Under the pieces are notes generated by a model. That model saw only the letters and a program-made list of their open reading frames with translations, was not told the origin of the DNA and made no database searches. 39,123 nt of DNA from a virus. The DNA is taken from positions 1 to 39,123 of the IMG/VR virus record IMGVR_UViG_3300025879_000044. The stretch is one strand, 5' to 3'. Positions 35,337-39,123 of this stretch are shown here, in pieces (position 1 is the first letter of the stretch; every line of letters starts with the position of its first letter). Position numbers and translations under genes: made by a program.

Positions 35337-36496
35337 TAGAATGATACTCCTTCTACTTCTTCTGGGCTCTCAACATCAGCCACTTCATCCTCAGTGCCTA
35401 GTACACCTGAATCAACCTTAGTGTATAGCTCTGTAAACGCAGACTTAGTATCTGCATCAAAGCGGTTAACACAAAGCTCAATAGCTTTCATGCGGTCATT
35501 GAACATTGCATATGCATTGACAATGTGTTCTAATCGACGGGTACTGATGAGCTCTTCAATAGCACCCTCATAGAATGTCTTACGGATAATATCAGCCCAG
35601 GTGACTAGCTTCTCCGCAAAGTCCTCATCCAGCTTGCCTGCCTTCTGCATCTTGCCGAGAATAATCTTTTTCTCCTGCGCCTGAGATGGGTACTCCTGCT
35701 CAACTGTGATTGCAAACCGTTCTAGGAATGCCTCATCTAGAATTTGAGCACTCATGAACTTGCCATCATCTGAACCGCGGCCTTTTGTATTAGCCGTTGC
35801 AATGACATTGAATCCAGGAGCAGGAGTAACCATCTCGCCTGTCTTTTTATTAAAGTAAGCCTTACCCTCGAGGATGGCTTGTAGGCACATCAACTTGTTT
35901 GAACCGCGGTCCAACTCATCAAGGATAAGAACTGCGCCTCGCTTCATTGCGGTAAGTACTGGACCCTCACGGTAAACAACATTACCATCGACCAGTGTAT
36001 TACCACCAATGAGGTCATCCTCGTCCGTCTCAATTGAGATGTTTACTCGGATAGCCTCACGCTTCAACTTAGCGCAAGTCTGTTCTACCATCGTAGTCTT
36101 GCCGTTACCTGACAAGCCTGAGATGAAAGTAGGATAAAACATTCGGGACTTGAGAATCTGGGTCAAGTCCTTACTGAAACCAAACGGCACATAAGTAGCA
36201 TCAGCCACGGGGACAAGGTTGTCCACCTCGACCGCTAGTTTAGCCTGTGTCACTACCTTAGCCTCCTGAGGTTCGATTGTCATAACAGGAGTCTGGGGTT
36301 TAGCCTGCATAGGAACCACCACACCCTGCATGTTCAATGCATATTGGTTACGGGCAACCTTGTTCTCACGGAAGAACCAGTGAGGGAATTTAAGCCCTGC
36401 GTTCTTAGCCGCTTCAATAACCTCAATGCGAGTGAAGACACCCGTACCGTTGTCAATGTTACCCAGTGTATTTAAAAGTGTTTGACGATCTGACAT
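35336..36496 (-). CDS. cobS: CobS/MoxR-like AAA+ ATPase
   Basis: This 386-residue protein begins MSDRQTLLNTLGNIDNGTGV from ATG 36496, with GAGGAG 7 bases upstream; the GTG at 36511 would lie before that site. An N-terminal 100-residue region precedes the AAA+ core: Walker A GLSGNGKT (127-134), Walker B AVLILDELDRG and FNVIATANTKGRG (sensor 1). Members act with VWA partners to remodel or insert metal into proteins; phage CobS is linked by name to cobalt insertion into cobalamin, but here it pairs with a VWA/metallopeptidase gene. Confidence 0.9.
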   Translation of the reverse strand: MSDRQTLLNTLGNIDNGTGVFTRIEVIEAAKNAGLKFPHWFFRENKVARNQYALNMQGVVVPMQAKPQTPVMTIEPQEAKVVTQAKLAVEVDNLVPVADATYVPFGFSKDLTQILKSRMFYPTFISGLSGNGKTTMVEQTCAKLKREAIRVNISIETDEDDLIGGNTLVDGNVVYREGPVLTAMKRGAVLILDELDRGSNKLMCLQAILEGKAYFNKKTGEMVTPAPGFNVIATANTKGRGSDDGKFMSAQILDEAFLERFAITVEQEYPSQAQEKKIILGKMQKAGKLDEDFAEKLVTWADIIRKTFYEGAIEELISTRRLEHIVNAYAMFNDRMKAIELCVNRFDADTKSAFTELYTKVDSGVLGTEDEVADVESPEEVEGVSF

Positions 36497-36543
36497 AATA
36501 TAACTCCTCACAAGTAAATGTCTAACTTTCTAACTATACATGT

Positions 36544-36572
36544 ATTATGGACTCTTTTTACTCGGAAGTCAA
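36544..36572 (-). promoter_or_regulatory. Sigma70-type early promoter with extended AAAAGAGTC box
   Basis: TTGACT (36572-36567), 17 bases ending AAAAGAGTC, then CATAAT (36549-36544), upstream of the CobS-like gene. Confidence 0.8.
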
Positions 36573-36621
36573 GCACTTTATGACCAAAATACAAACTCTT
36601 TTCCTCAAATGAATCAAGGAC

Positions 36622-38838
36622 TTAGGCTACCTTATCAATAAACCTATTCAGGAATACTCGGCTGGTAGTCTTATTTTTCTGAAACTTCTTGAATCCTCGA
36701 AGTACATCACTCTTGGAATCTGACTTAACGGTCAAGCCCTCATCGTCAACCTTGAGGTTGTTACCATTCTTAATGGCATACATCACATCAAACTCTTTGA
36801 AGTTCTCAAGCTCAAAGAATTTATTGGCAGTCCATTCTTTTTTGTACTTCTCCTCAAACTTGGAGTATTCATAGTCCGGTGCTGTAATGAACATGTCCAT
36901 TAGGTCACGGCGTTTGAAACTACCAATGTGCAGGTTAATCAAATTACAATCTACTGTATTTTTAAGGTGTTTCAGTACCGCACGATACCACACATCACCC
37001 CCATACCGCGCCCAAAACAAGTCTCGGAATTTGTATTCCGTTGTAACTGCACCTTCAGTAATTGCAATAGAGCCAACCTTGCGTAAGGATTGTCCATCAG
37101 GGACTTCTAGTTCACCTGTTGCATCACCATCTGTGAGGAAAATTACATTCATCACCTCAACATTGTGTTTATTGCGGAACTCCTTAATAAGGTCACGGGC
37201 TACAAGAGTAGTCTCGGCAAGCGGTGTGCCTCCCAATCCTAGTTGGTCAGGCAAATGGTAACGCCCAATATATCGTTCATTTATACTTTCTGGTCCGCGG
37301 TGCCAACTTCTAGGAGCCATAGCCTTCGCCAATGTTAGCATTTTGCGGAATACTTTTTTATATGTTGCGGCGTCCAATGAGGAAGACATCAAGTGATTAA
37401 TCTGAAGATCCTCTTTTACCATTGCAAGTTTACCTGGCTCAAATCCATTATTTGCAATGGCAAGAGACTCGCGATATGACTCGCCAGGTTTGCATATACC
37501 TTTAGAGCTAGTGGTGAATGAATAAACATCAAAAGGAATATTCACTTTTTTACAAAAACTAATCTGAATCAATGTCTGCTCAATAGTAGATTCTAAGTCC
37601 TGGTTCATTGAACCTGAAAAATCAATGAACATCATCATACCGTGGTTTTTGCCTTTAGGAACTACAGTGTTTGACAAGAACACATCCTCGGTCAACCGTG
37701 TCGCCCAGAGCTTATCTACATTTAGCTTACCTGTCTTGTTTTGACGAGCCTTGGCAAACTCACTAGCCTTACGCTTCATCTCAAACTGCTGGACAAGTGT
37801 ATTAATGTAAGAAGCATTCTTGAGATTAAACTCGCTCCACGCTTCATCTGCAATTTCAGTCCAAGGAATATCTTCTTCTGAGTGGTATGTAGGCTTAAAC
37901 ACCCCCTCAAACTCTGTGTCCCATACATCTTTAATGGGCATCACGCACCGCTTGATATTCATTTTAGGAAACTTTGCATACAGGATATCGTCGGCGCCCT
38001 TATCTAAAAGGCGGTCCTCGCTTTCACGGAAATTTTGATCTGTAAATGACTGGGGTGTTTTGCTCTCACCTTGTTCTTGGGGAGCAGACTCGTCTTCCAC
38101 TTCTTCTTTCTCATCTGTGTTTGACCGAGGAGCAGTGCCTGAGGAATCATTAGCTTCTTCCTGTTCTTCTTCATCCTCGTCCTCATCGTCATCACCTGCA
38201 CCAGAGGACATATCATTATCTTCCTCGTCCTCATCGTCATACTCATCTGAGTATTGAAGGTCATCTAACATGTCCTGCATCTCAGGTTCTTCTTTCGAGT
38301 ATTCAAACAGATCGTTGGCAATCGCCATAACATCTTCCCATGTTTCGGCAAGGTCAATACGATTAATATAGGACTGTTCCTCGGCAGTGAAATTAATACC
38401 CGCCATACTACCTATCTTATAATGTAGGTTAATGCGGTCAATTAGAGGGAGGGCATCAATATCTCGACCTTTAATGCCGAAGAAGTCATTGGCGTATAAG
38501 TTCTGATAACCTTTGTAAAAGTTACGAACTAGGCCTGGGAACTTGTCCTTAATCTTACGCTCAATACGAGCGTCCTCAATGACATTGAGAAACGACTTGA
38601 AGCCTTGACCCTTTTCGGATACCTCATCGTGCCAACCTTCTAGGGGGGTGTACAATGCATGACCTACCTCGTGACCGATAAGCATATCGTAAAGGTCATT
38701 GTCCATTGTCTTCCAAATGGGTAGGATGATCTTGCGAGATTTGAGGTCAAAAGCCGCGGTTGAGACCTTACGGTGCTCAACCGATATATTTTCTGCGGCT
38801 AGTAACTTTGCTAATGTGCTTTTCTGTGCAATTTCCAT
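36622..38838 (-). CDS. cobT: CobT-like protein: HExxH metallopeptidase-like domain plus VWA domain
   Basis: This 738-residue protein has an N-terminal HEVGH at 56-60 with a possible third ligand E88 in NVIEDARIERK, as in HExxH...E zinc peptidase-like proteins. Residues about 190-260 are extremely acidic (DEYDDEDEEDNDMSSG), as in CobT. The C-terminal VWA domain has the MIDAS motif DFSGSM near 402, a later Thr, and FLTDGDATGE. AAA+/VWA pairs work as a chaperone or metal-insertion unit. The two genes are adjacent, but each has its own early promoter. Confidence 0.88.
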   Translation of the reverse strand: MEIAQKSTLAKLLAAENISVEHRKVSTAAFDLKSRKIILPIWKTMDNDLYDMLIGHEVGHALYTPLEGWHDEVSEKGQGFKSFLNVIEDARIERKIKDKFPGLVRNFYKGYQNLYANDFFGIKGRDIDALPLIDRINLHYKIGSMAGINFTAEEQSYINRIDLAETWEDVMAIANDLFEYSKEEPEMQDMLDDLQYSDEYDDEDEEDNDMSSGAGDDDEDEDEEEQEEANDSSGTAPRSNTDEKEEVEDESAPQEQGESKTPQSFTDQNFRESEDRLLDKGADDILYAKFPKMNIKRCVMPIKDVWDTEFEGVFKPTYHSEEDIPWTEIADEAWSEFNLKNASYINTLVQQFEMKRKASEFAKARQNKTGKLNVDKLWATRLTEDVFLSNTVVPKGKNHGMMMFIDFSGSMNQDLESTIEQTLIQISFCKKVNIPFDVYSFTTSSKGICKPGESYRESLAIANNGFEPGKLAMVKEDLQINHLMSSSLDAATYKKVFRKMLTLAKAMAPRSWHRGPESINERYIGRYHLPDQLGLGGTPLAETTLVARDLIKEFRNKHNVEVMNVIFLTDGDATGELEVPDGQSLRKVGSIAITEGAVTTEYKFRDLFWARYGGDVWYRAVLKHLKNTVDCNLINLHIGSFKRRDLMDMFITAPDYEYSKFEEKYKKEWTANKFFELENFKEFDVMYAIKNGNNLKVDDEGLTVKSDSKSDVLRGFKKFQKNKTTSRVFLNRFIDKVA

Positions 38839-38863
38839 AATACTTACTCCTCACTATACCTAT

Positions 38864-38892
38864 ATTATGGACTCTTTTCACACGGATGTCAA
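38864..38892 (-). promoter_or_regulatory. Sigma70-type early promoter with extended AAAAGAGTC box
   Basis: TTGACA (38892-38887), 17 bases ending AAAAGAGTC, then CATAAT (38869-38864), 25 bases before the CobT-like ATG, which has GAGGAG upstream. Confidence 0.85.
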
Positions 38893-38895
38893 GCA

Positions 38896-39123
38896 CTATT
38901 TTCGTTTTTTTGCACCTTTTTTAGGTGTTGTAGGTCCTTGTTCTTCAACAAGTTTTTTATTCTTTAGCCGTTCCAGTACATCATCGGCTTCCATCCAGTA
39001 GTCTTTTCCGTCCAAAAGTGACGCCATTTCGTCATCTGTAAGGAATCCCCCATACACGGATTTGACTAGTTTCTCACCCCATGAAGCCTCAAGTTTGACC
39101 TGCGCCTGCATTTCACTACTCTT
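38896..39123 (-). CDS. Small protein, possibly truncated by the window edge
   Basis: The frame is open from the right edge to a stop at 38896. An ATG at 39111 would give 71 residues (MQAQVKLEASWGEKLVKSVY), but the frame continues upstream without a stop, so the true start may lie outside. It contains FLTDDEMASLLDGKDYWMEA and ends in a Lys-rich tail (KKGAKKRK). No family was recognised. The early promoter for the CobT-like gene begins right after its stop. Confidence 0.6.
   Translation of the reverse strand, partial: KSSEMQAQVKLEASWGEKLVKSVYGGFLTDDEMASLLDGKDYWMEADDVLERLKNKKLVEEQGPTTPKKGAKKRK

Noticed and set aside
38060-38264. Ser-rich plus-strand frame and a Met/Arg-rich minus-strand frame near 38.1 kb
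   Set aside because: Both are shadows of the low-complexity acidic GAT/GAG run in the CobT-like gene.
1-39123. CRISPR array, insertion sequence, integrase or homing endonuclease
   Set aside because: No regularly spaced repeats, transposase DDE/HUH motifs, tyrosine or serine recombinase motifs, or GIY-YIG/HNH/LAGLIDADG motifs were seen on either strand.

Overview
This window looks like an AT-rich segment of a marine T4-like contractile-tailed phage (cyanophage/pelagiphage-type myovirus). The basis is a complete set of recognisable T4-type replication genes: primase gp61, helicase gp41, UvsX recombinase, DNA polymerase gp43, RegA, clamp loader gp62 and gp44, and sliding clamp gp45. There are also T4-type late promoters (TATAAATA), phage tRNAs, Hsp20, MazG, ThyX and CobS-type genes that are typical of marine members of the group. 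No photosynthesis genes are seen, so a heterotrophic marine host is at least as likely as a cyanobacterium; the host itself cannot be read from the sequence. Every convincing gene lies on the minus strand, so transcription runs from high to low coordinates. Genes are packed tightly, very often with TAATG, TAGTG or ATGA stop/start overlaps.

Layout from left to right. 1-3.6 kb: an unknown partial gene, thyX, an EF-hand/basic protein, primase and three conserved phage proteins. 3.6-6.1 kb: virion-like beta-rich and Ig-like proteins and a 464-residue protein with a DnaJ-type zinc motif, the last two behind late promoters. 6.1-12.1 kb: a 2OG oxygenase, then a block in which four proteins begin with a short Phe/Tyr-rich peptide ending in (L/I)xE. 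This resembles the T4 capsid-targeting sequence cut by prohead protease. The block includes a 619-residue kinase/zinc-ribbon/basic-domain fusion and a protein with ligase-type KxDG, EGxV and VKL motifs; a nucleotidyltransferase and an M15 endolysin candidate sit with them. 12.1-15.0 kb: small proteins, a TauD-like protein with an unusual HxN motif and a short nucleotide-sugar dehydrogenase. 15.0-16.6 kb: four tRNA genes (Pro, Trp, Thr, Arg, all with encoded CCA) interleaved with very small genes. 16.8-19.3 kb: a virion protein and a probable lysis group with an overlapping inner/outer spanin pair. 19.3-34.5 kb: the replication core, interrupted by two radical SAM enzymes, three 2OG oxygenases, MazG, Hsp20, a nucleotidyltransferase-cupin fusion and a peroxiredoxin. 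34.6-39.1 kb: a late gene, a DUF3310-like gene, a CobS-like AAA+ ATPase, a CobT-like metallopeptidase/VWA protein and one partial gene.

Two promoter classes can be read directly. Seven sigma70-type promoters have TTGAC(A/T) and a 17-base spacer, and three of them share an extended AAAAGAGTCCATAAT box. Nine sites match the T4 late box TATAAATA. In four cases (primase, DNA polymerase, the ligase-like protein and the inner spanin) the -10 box is so close to the ATG that a leaderless mRNA is predicted.

The least explained parts are the capsid-targeted enzyme block at 7.4-12.1 kb, the CobS/CobT-like pair, the nucleotidyltransferase-cupin fusion inside the clamp-loader operon, the set of five 2OG-oxygenase-like proteins, and the tRNA/mini-gene cluster. 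All functional statements rest on reading motifs by eye; no database search was run.
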